Source: Leptoclinus maculatus (Eukaryota; Chordata; Actinopteri; Perciformes; Stichaeidae). Taken from it: a DNA stretch of 64,000 bases. The DNA is taken from NCBI GenBank assembly GCA_032191485.1, contig JAVDOI010000003.1, positions 12,400,986 through 12,464,985 on the forward strand, in the 5' to 3' direction. Within the stretch, counting starts at the first letter, position 1. Each line of letters begins with the position of its first letter. The notes beneath the pieces are model-generated. The model saw only the letters and a list, made by a program, of their open reading frames with translations, searched no databases and had not been told where the DNA came from. The position numbers and the translations under genes were made by a program. Below are positions 42,578 through 55,415 of this stretch, one piece after another.

Positions 42578-44030
42578 AGCAGGATAATGTGTAGATGGTT
42601 GACACGTCTATTGTTGTTTGAATGAATTTACTTCCAGCTTTTAAATTAGAACGTAGTTGAGAGCGGACAGTGGATAGAATGCAACAACCAATATTGAACC
42701 AAATCCTTTCTGCAAAGACACATTTAGCTACCATCACACAGGCCTACCATTCACTTTCTGCACAGTCTTATCTGGTAAGATTTGCATATTGCCATAGCAA
42801 CCCCCCTTTTTTCCCCACATTGCTACCATTATCAAGTTCAACATCTCATATATAGAAAGGGGAATCTTCATGGAAACGAACCACATTGATAAATGTACCA
42901 CCGTTTGTATTTTTTCATTTTTTTTTCTCAAAATCAAATAAACAAATTCATAGAGATGGGGTTTCATGCATACTTGGGAGGTTCACAAAGTATAGGATGT
43001 AGTACTACATTGTTTTATATCTACGTAAAAACCAGGTGGCACATTTACAGTTATCGGCCTGTTTTGTGAGTAATCCCCAAGTTTCAATGATCTCGCACAT
43101 CTGAACAGGTAGAGAGACAGTTGAACCTCGGTCACACTGGAGTTGTATAGAGCAGACTGTTATTGTGTGTTATCTGGTCAATTGCCAAACATCATTTGCT
43201 CGTTTGATTCGTTAAGCCTCGAATCTGGAGGAAAGAGGTATTTTAAGTAGCTAATTGTGGTGAAAACATTAAGATGTTTTCCAACTTCTCTGGAGAGAAA
43301 AGGTTACATACACAACACCAGTATGAACAAGGTCATAAAAAGCTTGTTTTTTTTGTTTTGTTTTTTAAAATATGCCAGTCGAGGGCAGGTGAGTCTGCAG
43401 CATCATTATGCCCTCTTGTGCTTGTTATTATGAAATAGTTAGGGATAAACTAAACAAACAAATAATAGAAAATATAAAAGGCTGACATAAATGGTGTGCA
43501 AGATTCCTTTCTCCTTCTATAATATCAATAAAATACTCATTGTCATCAACAGCATCATCATTATCACCACAGTTTTTAAATAATAAAACAGTAAAAACTT
43601 AGAAAACAAAAATATTTTCTTCTTAAGACTTGGACTGAACAGAGAACAAAGAGCTGCAACACTGGGCTGACTGAGTCTATAGGTGCACAGAGAGGACCAC
43701 AACACCAAACTCAGCACGAATGTCCGTCCATCCCTCAATTCATCTTTTAGTATATTTTTCATCCTCTGTTTGAGTTTGTCAGTCCTTTAATCTTTCTTTC
43801 AGCATCCTTCTGTTCTCATTCTGCTCTCCTTGTCTCATTAACCCCTTCTCTCTGTTTCTCTCTTCCATTTTCGCTGTCCAGCAGACTCAAATGTTGGCAC
43901 AACATCTCTGCAACTTGCATCATGGCATCGCAGGGTCACAGAAACATTGAGAGAACATTCCCCCGATCCTCGTGTCTGTGCATCTGCATGTCCATCCTCC
44001 TCTTGCTCTCCTACTGTTGCTCAGATGAGA
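41338..44030. other. Convergent 3' region of degs2 and evl
   Basis: 2.7 kb between the degs2 stop and the evl stop. AATAAA at 41739-41744 is a candidate degs2 poly(A) signal, 400 bp past the stop. A (AC)n microsatellite is at 42542-42575. On the minus strand no AATAAA is obvious close to evl; ATTAAA at 43786-43791 is the nearest variant, 240 bp past its stop. No other gene is seen. Confidence 0.5.
42542..42575. repeat. (AC)n microsatellite
   Basis: Seventeen uninterrupted AC units in the degs2/evl convergent region. Confidence 0.95.
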
Positions 44031-47000
44031 TTAGGATGTACTGATTCTGCCGATTTCTTGTCTGATGGCTGCAACAAAAGAACACGTTTTTAGAGAATGA
44101 AAAATATTCAGCAGCAACAACTTTGCACTCATGCTTGGCCAACCATGTATTTGTTTGTATCAAATGTTTGGAAAAATATAATTAAAATGAAGAATTACTA
44201 GCATTCACTGGCATTTTATAGCCAGTGAGTTGTAAAAACTAGTGAGAGAATAAAGATTAAAGATTAAACATGCTTTGTGCTCCTGGATACAGCAATGATT
44301 GCTTACCATTAATGATTTCATCTTTCACTTTATGCAACTCACGTACAACTTCATCCAAAATTTCCTGCAAAACAAGACCTTCGTGTGAGTTCAACAACAG
44401 AGGGTTAGTAAAATAGTTCATCTAAAAAGTACAAACCCATATGCTCCTTTACTGTAGTTAAACACATGTCAATGACACCAACCTGTTTCATTCTGTCAAA
44501 TTCTGTGTCTGATTCACTAGTGCTGCCGATGGGTCTCACTCTGCAACACAAAGAGATCAACTGAGTATTACACACTAGCCTACATATTCAAGGATTACTT
44601 CCTACGTAACCACAGTTTAGACAATTCTTCCAAAATCAGTATTTTAATTTTTGTTACTTGCGTCAGTGGCTATAACACAAAGGATGAGATTTATGCTGAA
44701 ACCTGAGTGGTTAATGCTCGAGGTTTGCTATTTCATATTCACACTCCCTTTACTCCTCTTATTGACAGACCTGGACACCAGCGAGGACTTGTCTGCAGAG
44801 TTGGATCGTTCCCATGGCTTTTTCATAGCATCTGGCAAAGAGAAAAGAATAAATAACATAAATTCAAACAACTCTGAAACAGTATAAGCTATAATGCAGA
44901 GCAGGAGATATCTTAAAACCGGTAGTTTTACGGGACTAATGCATCTCTGCTATGCAATAATCGGTGTTGCGGAGTAACTAGTTGTAACAGAGTTTTGTAA
45001 CTTAATTACAAAATAAATGTAATTGTAATCAGTTCCAATAACTGAGACTGTAATCAGTGTTGAGTAATGTTTACACTGCCTGGTTTAGATTTATGTTTTT
45101 AGGACTTTTCAGCTTTATTATTAGTTTAAAACATTTGTTGTGAAAAATAATTATAAAGTAAGATGAAGTAATTAAAATAGTTACATTACTAGTAATCTAA
45201 ACTATTACATTTCTAAAATATCCTTCCCAACACCGACAATAATCGGGTGAGAAGTTTTGTTTAGTACCTGTTGAGTTCTGCTGACCTGGCCCTCTGACCT
45301 CGTCCTGCAGGAGAGAGAGAAATGAATTATCACTAAACAATAGTGAATAAGCTTTACTGTAAGTTTCCCAATTACGTTACATTTAAGATCACATCTTAAA
45401 GGAACAGTTGAATATTTTCGGAAAAGCTAGCCTTACTCTCTCAGAAGTTTCAGAAGTCGTGTGCTGGACTATTTCTTGGGAACTGTGCCCGGCAAATAAA
45501 TTGTGTGGCACATGACTCCCAGTACAACCACACAACGAGTGAGCTTTAGAGGCTGGTAGGTAGATTTTGTTACCTCTGGACAGAGTCAGGCTAGCCGTTG
45601 GCTGCTGGCTCAAGCATTACATTCAACAGTCATGTGGTATCAATCTTCTCATCTAACACTAACATGAACAATTTCCCAAAATGTTGAACTATTTCTGGCA
45701 AAAGACTTACTTCATCAGGTTTCTCTGAAGCTTTCCGTCTGTGAGAGGGAGAAATGAGTAAATGAGCAAAAAGTGAGATAAACATACAAATAGTTCAGTA
45801 GCTGGTACAGAAAGATTGAGACATGGATAAAATACCAGTACAAGAGCTTTTTTTTCTTTTTTGAGTTAAACATTTACTGCAAGTAAAGCAGAACCAGGAA
45901 GACCAAAATGAAAAGGGTAGTTTAATATGACTGAGAGAACAGGTATTTTCACATGTTTCATCATAGTTAAAGGTAAAGGTGAAGGGTGTGTGCGTGTTTG
46001 TGTAGCTGTTTCACCTGCGAGCTAGTAAGGCATTCATCTCCTGCATTAGTCCCTCCCCACCACCTCCACTGCCACCACTAGACCGGTTGGAGTCACTTTT
46101 GCCACTAGACCCGGGCGGACTGCTCTCATCCTGAAGAACACATTATAAAATGGGTTGCAGTTTTTTCGCTGTAGGGATCTGTGGACTGAATGCGCTCTTT
46201 GTCTTCTTAACCCTCCCCCTTTACATAAGATGGCTTCAACAATTAACTACTGATAACGAAAAACCAGAAGGACTGGATCTATATCTCCTGAGCTAGCTTT
46301 ATGCATGGGAGCTCACCCTTTGTACTTTACGTAGTTTGGCTCCAGCCAGTGCTGCAGCCAGTCCTGAGGGTTGGTGCTGGGCACCGGGTGGGCCCCCAGG
46401 AGGCCCTCCACCAGTGGGTAGTGGAGGGGGCATGGGTGGGGGAACCGCCATTGGGGGTGGTGGACCGGGTGGCGGTGGGGGGGCTGGAGGACCAGCCATG
46501 GGTGCTGGAACTGTAGCTGGAGGAGGCGCCACAGAAAGCATACCTGCAGAGACAGGGGGGCCTGGGAGGGGCACAATTCCATATTGGTTAATGGCTATAT
46601 GGGTTGATTGACCTTTTTGCCCCTTGGAAGGTTGTATGAAGACCGTCTGTGGAATGATGTGCTACACACTCTCACTGTATAACTAACAGCCAACAATTGC
46701 TGACAAGACAGCTGACCACTGGGCCTCATTTGTGCAGAAAATGGAAATGATGGAATTAGAGAAATTCACGGGGAGAGTGATATTGGTTGTTTGGTAAATT
46801 GGCTGATTATTTACAGCTAAGTAACGTTTTTAAAATATATTTTTAACTTTACAGGCAGCTATTGATTACATTTAATTTGAGTGCGTTATGAAAGTTACAT
46901 TATTGTCTGAGGGTAATACAGTTGCAGAAGGGTTTGGTTTTGAAAACTCCGCCTTGGTTGTTCAGTAAGTGCACGTGGGAATCGCAGATATCTGAACTAC

Positions 47001-47429
47001 GTGAGCTTGCACACTATCCCTTTACAATGTCTATATTTGCGACATCGCTTGTGAAAGTGACAGCGGCAGCCATATAAAACAATAAAAACATATATTTGAA
47101 TAAAGCATTGAGAAGAGCTTTCAGAACAGTCACTGCCTGAAACTGAGTAACCGTGTGACAATAATGTGACTTTGATGATTGACAGACAGATCAAACACAG
47201 TATGAATGTATCTATAAATACTCTGTTTACATAAGCAATAAATACTGTTTGATCTGCCTTCACAGTCCTGAGAATAGAGCTTATCAGATAATATAAGTGA
47301 AAAAACCTGTGTGGAGGTGGACTATTGGTGTATTGCGTGCATATGATACATGTGCGTTTTTTCATGCTCTCATGATTCATTATGGGTGAGGTGCATGTGA
47401 AAGTATACTCCCTGGCACGTGACCCACCT

Positions 47430-47485
<56 letters not shown>

Positions 47486-47486
47486 C

Positions 47487-47518
<32 letters not shown>

Positions 47519-50500
47519 ACTCACTCATACACAAGTACCATCCTACTGCTGAGAGACTACCTCCTCCTCTCTCCTCCTCATACTTACTGCTGCTGAACAT
47601 GGGGGCCTGGTGGGGGACGGGGGAGGGGGTCTTCTTGGGCGAGCCCCCGTCAGACATGGCAGTGTAAGAGGGGGGTGAGGAGGAGGAGGAGGAGGAAGTG
47701 GTGGTGGGGGGCTGGGCCTGCTGGTGGTACACCTGTTGCTGCTGTTGTTGTTGCAGATATAGTTGCTGCTGAGGGTGGAAGGTGGATGGGTACTGGGGCT
47801 GGTGGCTGGGGGCGGGGCCTGGGGCTGTCTGACCTATCAGAGGAGGCAGGGGGATGGCCTCGCAGTACTGCGGGGTGAGTGGCAGATGCTGAGAATGAGG
47901 AGAGTAGGGGCTGTCTGGCTGGCCGTTGGAGTGAGGGTGGGGCTGGTGCTGGGGGTACTGGTGATGGCCCATCACGGCGTTTGGGTCAAGAGGTGGGGGC
48001 TTCATTCTAGTGCTCAGGGGTGGGAGGGGGTGAGCCAACGGGAGGGTGGGCTGTTGGGGCAAACCCTGCTTCACAGGCATGGCCATCATAACTGGAGGGG
48101 AAGCGGAAGGGGACATTTGGGCGTACATTTGCTGCAAATGGGAGGCGGACCAGGTGCCGTGTTTTGGGGGGAGCGAGTCTTGTTGCTGTTGTTGTTGAAG
48201 GTGTAGGTGGCGGGCTGCTGTGGGAGGAGACAGGGGTATCTGACGGACCTGTCGGCCCTGGGTGGTCACTCCTGCCTGGACTGGGGAAAAGGCTGAGGCG
48301 AGCGAGGTGGAGAGCTGGGAGGAGAGCTGGGCTCTCTCCCTAGCAGCCCCTACCTCTCTCTCCTGAGAGGGAGAGGAGGCGGAGGAGGGAGGAGAGGAGG
48401 CCACACGGACGTAGGAGGGTGGCAGTGTGCTAGCTCTGTACTGTCTGTACTCAGGAGGGGTGTTTGGGTGGGTGGGAGGAGTGGACACTTTATATTGGAG
48501 AGTGGAAACGACTGTGACGGGCAGAGAGAGAAAGACAGAGAGAGGAGAGACAGGAAGAGGAGATGCAGACGAAGAGGGCAACAAACAAAGGAAAACAGAA
48601 AAGAGAAAAATGTGAGAAGAATGAAAAGCAAACAACTGAGCAACCAAGCAAGTAAAGATGAGAAAATTAGGAGCAATCCAAAAAACAGAAGCAAATAGCA
48701 AATAAGAAAGAATCAAAATATCATAAAAAGAACAAGCAGCAGAATGCAACATGACTGAGCCGTGGTCAGAAAGCATTATGGCATTTCCCCCCCCAACAGT
48801 AGCTGGAAGAAAGAGATGGCAGTAGAGCATGTTGCAGGGAGAGGGGGTAACTGATATCGCCACTGACAGCAGGGACAGAGGAGGATGTTTAAGTCTGAAT
48901 GTATATTTAAGGGGCAGACTTGAACATTTATATGTGCGCATGAATAAAAAAAGCATAAGGGCATACAGACTGGGGAGTAGTGGTTGAAACTAAGGCGGGA
49001 AACACCAACACAAACCACACTGGGAAAGATTGTTTACTAGGAACCTATTGTTTCAGGGTCTGGTATCTCTGATTTAGTAATGATAAAATCACCTATTTGC
49101 TATGGGAAAGTAAAGTGTGCTCTGCCTGAGCACATACTGATTACTTACCTCATTAAAAAACACAAAGCAGAGCAAATATCATTTGCTCCTCAGCGGAGGT
49201 TGTTTGTTGACAGCGGTAGTGTGCATGAGTTTTCTTTTCTAAAAAGCTTGCGTAGCTAGGTGAATATGATATGCAGCCTTCAATTCATTTCGGCCCACCA
49301 GAGCAGGTTGTATGAGAGAGAGAGAGTGTGTGTGTGTGTGTGTGTGTTTATATAGCTGGGTGTGGGTGTTTGTTTAAGCCTCACCTGATCCTGACGTTCG
49401 TCGCTCCCTCTCCTTGTGCGCCTGCATCTGATGTTGCTCCATCATCCTATGAAGTGGAAGCATGTCACTGCTCTTTAAGTTTTTTTTCGGACCAGCCTGT
49501 TTCAATAAACTAAGCCTGGTGTGTAGTTGTGTGTAGTCGCTCTCCTTAAATTAAGATCTAAAGGGGTTTTCTATGGATCATAGTGCCACAGAATGAATAA
49601 GAAGCAGCAGACAGCAGCAGCAGATAGGACCAAGATGCTTTGTTTTTGTATTTCCATCTAAAAGTGTCTTCTTCCATTTGCTCAGAATCTTAATATCATA
49701 TGTATTAATGTTTGCTTCTCTGTGCAAAGACAGCATCATGTATGCTCTTGTATAAAGCAATAAAGCAGACAGAAATTGTACCTCCTCTGGGCCTCGCTTT
49801 CCTCTGAGGAGGGCCCATTTTGGCGCTGGACGACTGGACCTGAAAGACACAAAGGGAGAAAAAAAAAGAATCAACCACGGAAAAACAAAAAGCAGTCAAT
49901 TCATCAATTCCGACACCAGCCATCATCTGTACTCCTAATTAAGATACACATCTTAGCCATAGCTCTCCTTTTATGTTGATGCCTTTTTCACTTTTTTTTT
50001 TACTTGTATCATTGTAAACTTCTTCCATCATTCTCTTCATTTATTCTAAACTCCATGTTTCACTTCTTGTTTGTATTTACTCTTTCCACTCCCCCCCCTG
50101 CTTCTTCCTGGTATTTCTTTCCCTTTTCTCTCTTCAATATTATGCAACTGTATTTTGTTATATATATCGTATTTCACAGCATGAAAGTGCATGGGTAGCT
50201 TTGTTTATTGTGCACTTTCATAGTCTTTTATTATGCACTTTCACAGTCACTCTATCCCGTTGTAACATGTAGATGTGCTGAGCCTCTCTTTCTGGGTTGT
50301 TTTCACTGTCGGATTCAGACCACATCTAAACATGTGTGTAACATCTCTCAGTCTTTGTATGATATGTGTGAGATCACTAGGGAGAAACATTTCCATCTGT
50401 AAACAAGACCTCAAAATTATAATCATCTCATATAAAATAGTCCCAGAATCAAGAGCAGGAAGTGTTTACTGAATGAACAGACCACAGCAGGCCTCATGTG

Positions 50501-53500
50501 AGGAACTGTGACTTTGCCCCAGGGAGCCAACAAATTCTTTGTAATGTTATTTGCTCAACATGTTGCCAGCCACAGGAATTTAAATCATAAACCACAGCAG
50601 GAAGGAATCTCAGCGAGAGGAAGAAACTGAAATACAAAACAAGGAAATATCATGCAAATGAGTGAAATGTAAATACATTTAACATGCTAAGGGAACCAAA
50701 TACATGGGATTGGGTAGCAATACAGTTCTGTCAAAAGATTAATTTATTAGCATTTAAGTCACTATATCAACATTGTTTAAAGAAGTTGCCAAATTATCAG
50801 CCGCATTTAGCATCTCGGTTTAGCACTTTGCTTGTTGACCAACTACAGACAGCCTTCAGCCCCCCCGCTGAGTGACGAAGTTAGAGCCTCATTCTATTAA
50901 CGGGGAGCAACAGGCAGAGCACTTATCATATTTCACCAGAATACCAGTCATTAAACTTCAACGCCTGATGTGACATCAAGGACACCCATGGGTGATATTT
51001 CCATTCGCTGTGTCTGGAGCACAGGTGGGCGGGGCAGCAGGGGCATGGCTGTGGCTTCAAACTGTATGTTTGAAAAAACACTATATGGACCACAGCGAGG
51101 GGTGGAAAGTTGTTTGACCCTTTTTGTATCAAATATAATACTTCATATGACTCTTTTGTGTTTTTGGATTCATTGTAATTTTGCAGCAAATGTGTCCTTC
51201 GACTGTCAGACAGAACTATACAACACATTTCCATTCATGTATTATGAAGGGTTTGGGCTAAAATATGACCCATTTTGCCACAGACTCTAACTCTTTAACA
51301 CACATTGTATTTGATGGCAACTTTCATGCTAATAACAATAAAATACAAATTTAATATATATCCACACACTAAAAAGGGACAGTTTGGAGACATTTTTCCT
51401 GTCCACTGAGATCAATTTGTAGTCTTGGCTATAAAAATAAAACTGACTTGGCTCCAAACCCTTGACGCGTGCATGGTGTTTTTTTTGTCCTCAGGCAGTA
51501 ACAGACTAAATATGCTAACTACAGTTATCACTTGCTGATAATGACATACTTCAATTTATTCTGCCACAGCTGACCTGGTTAGTGGATTGTTTTTGTTTTG
51601 GTACTATAACGAGATGCGCGGAAAAAAGAAGTGACACCTGGAAGACGTCTCGTTTCCTTTGTTCCTCTCCTGAATTCTGCTTGTCAGCTCCTGGTAACTA
51701 TGAATTAAATTGAGCAAATATTCTGAATAGGACATTAAAATAATAAATGTTTACTTTGATAAGTCTTTATGAAGCTCTTTAGAATAGCAATCCGGATCTT
51801 GAATAAGCTTTCAGATCACAATGAATAGGTGAGACTTCAGGGATTCACTCTTAAAACACGATTAAGCTTTCTGCACACATTAACGAAGTAGATATGAGGA
51901 AGACAATTATCACCCCCGGTTGTGCGGTCCTGCATGTGTAACCATGCATAAGTGTGTTTCTACTGCTGACGTGGTGCATGGTATACGCCGCTAGCTGTTT
52001 CCATGGTGAAGAAAGTACAGGAAGCCCAAGGGAAGAGCGGGCCTGATCAGACTTGAAAGCATTTTATGGGCACACAAGTGTATAGTTGTTGTAATATGTG
52101 ATCAAAGGAAAATCAATTATTTCTCCCTCTTGTAGTCCCCCAATCTTTCCTTAAACACTCACAAGGCCACACAATAGAAACATCAGGCTCCCCAGAAGCA
52201 GCATGAATGAAACAGAAACATACACTTTGCACCTTCACTTACAAATGACATGTTCCAAAGTGTTATCAGACCTTTATTCTGATTCGTACTCTGTACTCTG
52301 AATCTAAATGCTCTGTGGATTTCTCGTGTGGAAATACCCCGTTTGACTCTGTTAGTTTTCCAGATGAGACAATAAAGTGTAGTTTAAGATTACCCTTCTC
52401 AATGAGGTATAAACTACCATTCTTCATTACAGAATCTCCTACTGTGAGCAGATTCATTGTTGACTTCTACAAAGCATTATCAGACTCCCCTTCCCCTTTC
52501 CTGGCAAGCGTGTACAAAAAATCTTTAAAAAAAAAACTGAATTTCATCAGAAGCATTATTTCTGTTCTTCAATATAATAGCCACAGGCCAGTTTAAATGT
52601 GGGGTTGAAAAGTTCCAAAGCAACAAAGGTTGAGAACCATTGGTTTATAAATCAACAATGTATTGTATTTCTTAAGCTTATGAAATGTCCGTTTTTGTAA
52701 AAATTTGTATCTGAAAAGTAGTACAGCTGTCAGAAAAAAGTAGAGGCGTAAAAAGTACAATATTTTCAGCTGAAATGTTGCGGAGTAAAAGTATAACAGT
52801 AGCATAAAATGGCAATAATCAAGTTAAGTAAAGTACGACCAGATTGCACTTGAGTAAATGTCTTTTCTATCACTGTAAGCAACACAATGCATGATTATCT
52901 ATTCACCCAAAATAACTGATGCTCAACTTCTGTAAGCACAGACAACATGCATGGCCGGTGGACAAATTCCTCCACTTACTGAGGATGATGATGGCTGAAG
53001 AAACCCTTCTGAGGACACCAGGTGAAATCTCTGGAGTCAGCATGATTTTTCCACAGCCTACTCAGCACTACACGATACCTTTTTTATGTAACTATGCTAC
53101 TTCTTCCAGCAAGAAACAGCATAAACAATGTACTTAAGTAAAAACGTTTGCCCTGCATGACGAGGCCCATGATCCCACATCCAAATGCATCCAAAAAAAA
53201 GAGGGCTGCTATGTGAGCACGGTGGGGTACGACATGAAGGCTCCACATTGGGATATTTTAGCCCCCACTAGGAGAGTCACAAGGATGGAATGACACCGCA
53301 ATTAAACGCTCACAGATATCCTCTCTCAATGTCTCATGCACACACACACAGATTATAAGTAGCTTGTAACTAGAGCTGGTCAGACGCTATTTAGTAAACC
53401 AAGAGTAGGCGTGAGTTTGGCTTCAATTGCAGTTCAGGGTTCTAACAGAATTATTGTGCTGTCAATGTATAAAAACCCTAAAAAAACACAATCCCGCTAA

Positions 53501-55415
53501 TTTAAAAACATGTCTCTAATCGTGCTGCTATATAGAGTCATGTTTTAATCTTAAAAGCACTGAAAATGAATGTATAACAATGACAATTTAAATGTATCTT
53601 TAAATGAGGATACATCTCAGTCAGTAACTCACCAAGCTGCTGATATTACTGTTGTGATTTGGTTTAGTGTGCAGAGTGCATGCAGTACATGCTGTTAACC
53701 AGCAGAGGGTAGTACAGCTTAGTTAAAGTAGTTACACTTCATAAGGTTTGAATATTGCAGTGAATTGAATTAATGTGGACATACAATCAACACTTTAGAT
53801 TATTGTGCTGTTTGAATGTATTGCTGCAATACTGTCTTCTCAACATGCTGTCTGTACACCATGTACATCCTGTTTAACGGGGTAGAGTTTGATGAGAAAG
53901 TATCCATTAAAGAGCATCTACGTAGTCAAAACAAACTGAAAACATACGACTATGTGGATTATTTGCTTGTGGTTACCTGACATTCTTTTGAGAGCAAAAA
54001 TAGATTTAAACTGCTCACAGATGACGGTTTAAGTCAGCAAGTCGTAATTTGAACCAAACGGTTCCATCAGCAGGTTTGCACCACCAGTTTGTGATTCAAA
54101 AACTTCCATCTCTTATTTCTCGACTGAGACGAGACATTTAATTAAAAAAATTCTCAGAAAAACCTCACAGCCTGCCAAGCAAGTCAAATACAAATGTGGA
54201 CCTCATAATAAAAAGTAACTTTATAACGGGATAGATTAAGTGCGCATTCAAATAAAATAACTTACCTCCACAGTCAGGTGAGCTGAGGACGTTGAGGGCG
54301 AACAGCATGGCGTTGGAGAAGGTGGTGGCCTCCTCCTTACTGGCAAAGTTCAGCCCATAAACCTGGCGGGCGTCACGCCACTGATGGAAGGTTGGGGTTG
54401 CCTGATTGTATTTCAGTCCCTTCACTATGGAGTAGTTGATCACCACCTTCAGTAGGGGAAGGACAATTAAACTGTGAATTATAATGTTATGTAGATTTGA
54501 TGATGTGCAACTCGTCACTCATAAAGGAACACATTTTGTTTATCAAGTATTTCACTCAATGCACTTCAAGAGTTGGTGTGAAGGTTGTTACTAATATTCT
54601 GCCCCACATTGGTTCAGCTGTTTGGAGATTTAATAATAAGAGTGTCCCACTGCTCCACTTTATCATCTTCTAACCTCTAAGGTCTGTAACTCAAATGTAT
54701 CCTCAAATGTCCAATGAGGATAAATTCAGAGCTACATTACTTTAATACAGTTGTTTGGGGTCAATTTGTCACAAAGTATAATTTTTTTTCAACTGTTTCA
54801 ATAATAAACAAATAGCATCAAGTTTAATCTGAGATCATCATGTAGCATATTCAAAAAACATATATGTTCCAATCCATTGAAAAAAAGGAAGAAACACAAT
54901 TTCTTTATTGTAATACAACCTCAAAACATAAGGGCACAACTATTACATTATTTCAAATGGAAAACCTGTGAAAACGGTCATTAATTTGCTATAAGTAATG
55001 TCGCATTATTGTCATATCAGAGTTATCGTAATTACGAGTTTCCAACGTCTAGGTAGTAATTACGACTGGGAAACTGATATATCCGACTTGGCACTTACTA
55101 ATATGGAAGTGCCTGAAAATACCAAATATGGACGCCTCACATCAGTCAAAGACCATGTAATTAAATCTAAATTTAAAGTAGCTCTGCAGGCTACATCAGA
55201 AATATCACCAGTGATTGTGATGCTGATTATTTCTTGCGTGTCTCACCTGCTGGTCCTGCAGTTTGACGCCCACCACTCTGAAGGTGTTGTTGGCAGTGTT
55301 GTGGTAGATGTTGATGCGGCTGAAGCCCTGCTGCCCAGGCTTGATGGGCACCCACTTCTTACTGGCATCGTCGTAGACCATCACAGAGGCCCGCGCCTGG
55401 CAGATACTCTGTTCA
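44031..55415 (-). CDS. evl: Ena/VASP-like protein EVL (5' partial, first coding exon outside window)
   Basis: Actin-filament anti-capping and elongation factor at leading edges and adhesions. Exons in transcript order: 55415-55247, 54446-54266, 49839-49782, 49446-49385, 48511-47588 (large cassette), 46561-46317, 46130-46015, 45738-45711, 45304-45268, 44831-44771, 44540-44483, 44364-44307, 44068-44031; 2035 nt, consistent with a short ATG-AG first exon (679 aa with the cassette, 371 without; human about 416). WH1/EVH1: EQSICQARASVMVYDDASKK to FSNAMLFALN. A basic linker follows (QMQAHKERERR). The proline core is PPAPPPPPGPPPP. The G-actin-binding motif is SGLAAALAGAKLRKVQR and the F-actin-binding motif is EGLMQEMNALLARRRK. 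The C-terminal tetramerisation coiled coil is EILDEVVRELHKVKDEIINA. KPWERSNS is the conserved PKA/14-3-3-like site. WH1 residues match EVL, not ENAH or VASP. Confidence 0.94.
44962..45235. mobile_element. Non-autonomous hAT element (MITE) in an evl intron
   Basis: 274 bp bounded by CGGTGTTG and its inverse CAACACCG. It is flanked by 8-bp near-identical duplications, GCAATAAT (44954-44961) and ACAATAAT (45236-45243), one mismatch. The 8-bp duplication fits the hAT superfamily. The inside has the GTAACTAGTTGTAAC / GTAATCAGT type sequence common in fish MITEs. No coding capacity. Confidence 0.75.
47432..47520. repeat. (AC)n / transcript-strand (UG)n microsatellite beside the evl cassette exon
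   Basis: Interrupted AC repeat of about 89 bp. Read in the evl direction it is a UG repeat that starts 68 bp after the donor of the 924-nt exon. Confidence 0.95.
47588..48511 (-). CDS. evl: Large 308-codon phase-1/phase-1 cassette exon of evl
   Basis: Open throughout 924 nt in the evl frame. It is bounded by acceptor CCCGTCACAG and donor A|GTAAGTATG. Both junctions are phase 1, so exon 49446-49385 can join either this exon or 46561-46317 without a frame change. The encoded segment is Pro/Ser/Gln/His-rich and lacks a folded domain. PPxY motifs are TPPEY (segment residues 19-22), LPPSY (31-34) and SPPSY (about 275). There are Gln runs of 6 and 7, an 8-Ser run and many SP/TP sites. Mammalian ENAH (Mena) has a neuron-specific large exon at a comparable place; I do not know of an equivalent described in EVL. 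The very long reading frame in a GC-rich block and the good splice sites support a real exon; its usage is unproven. Confidence 0.8.
49326..49347. repeat. (TG)n microsatellite
   Basis: Eleven TG units preceded by a GA run, about 40 bp beyond the donor of evl exon 49446-49385. Confidence 0.9.
49840..54265 (-). other. evl intron between the WH1 exon and the linker exon
   Basis: 4.4 kb. It holds a hAT-type terminal fragment at 52700-52875 and another hAT end-like GGTTGAGAACCATTGG near 52630. In mammals the miR-342 gene lies in an EVL intron; no hairpin with that seed is seen here. No extra coding exon is recognised. Confidence 0.55.
52700..52875. mobile_element. hAT-type repeat fragment (right end)
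   Basis: Contains GGAGTAAAAGTATAACAGTAGCATAAAATGG-like sequence followed by AAGTAAAGTACG and ends ATCACTG. This is the 3' end of a very common teleost hAT MITE type. The left end is not found, so the copy looks truncated. Confidence 0.5.

Noticed and set aside
46336..46611. Gly/Pro-rich plus-strand open frame
   Set aside because: It is the antisense shadow of the EVL proline-rich exon on the minus strand.
49141..49165. Minus-strand ATGAG followed by GTAAGT, matching the expected end of an EVL first coding exon
   Set aside because: It lies downstream of both WH1 exons in transcript order, so it cannot be the normal first exon; a promoter making a WH1-less form is conceivable but unsupported.
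49840..54265. Search for a miR-342 hairpin, which sits in an EVL intron in mammals
   Set aside because: No sequence resembling the mature miRNA was found on the transcript strand; the miRNA is probably not ancestral to this locus.
55010..55110. CGTAATTACGA / GTAATTACGAC inverted motifs upstream of the EVL WH1 exon
   Set aside because: Probably an old DNA-transposon fragment; too short and diverged to classify or bound.
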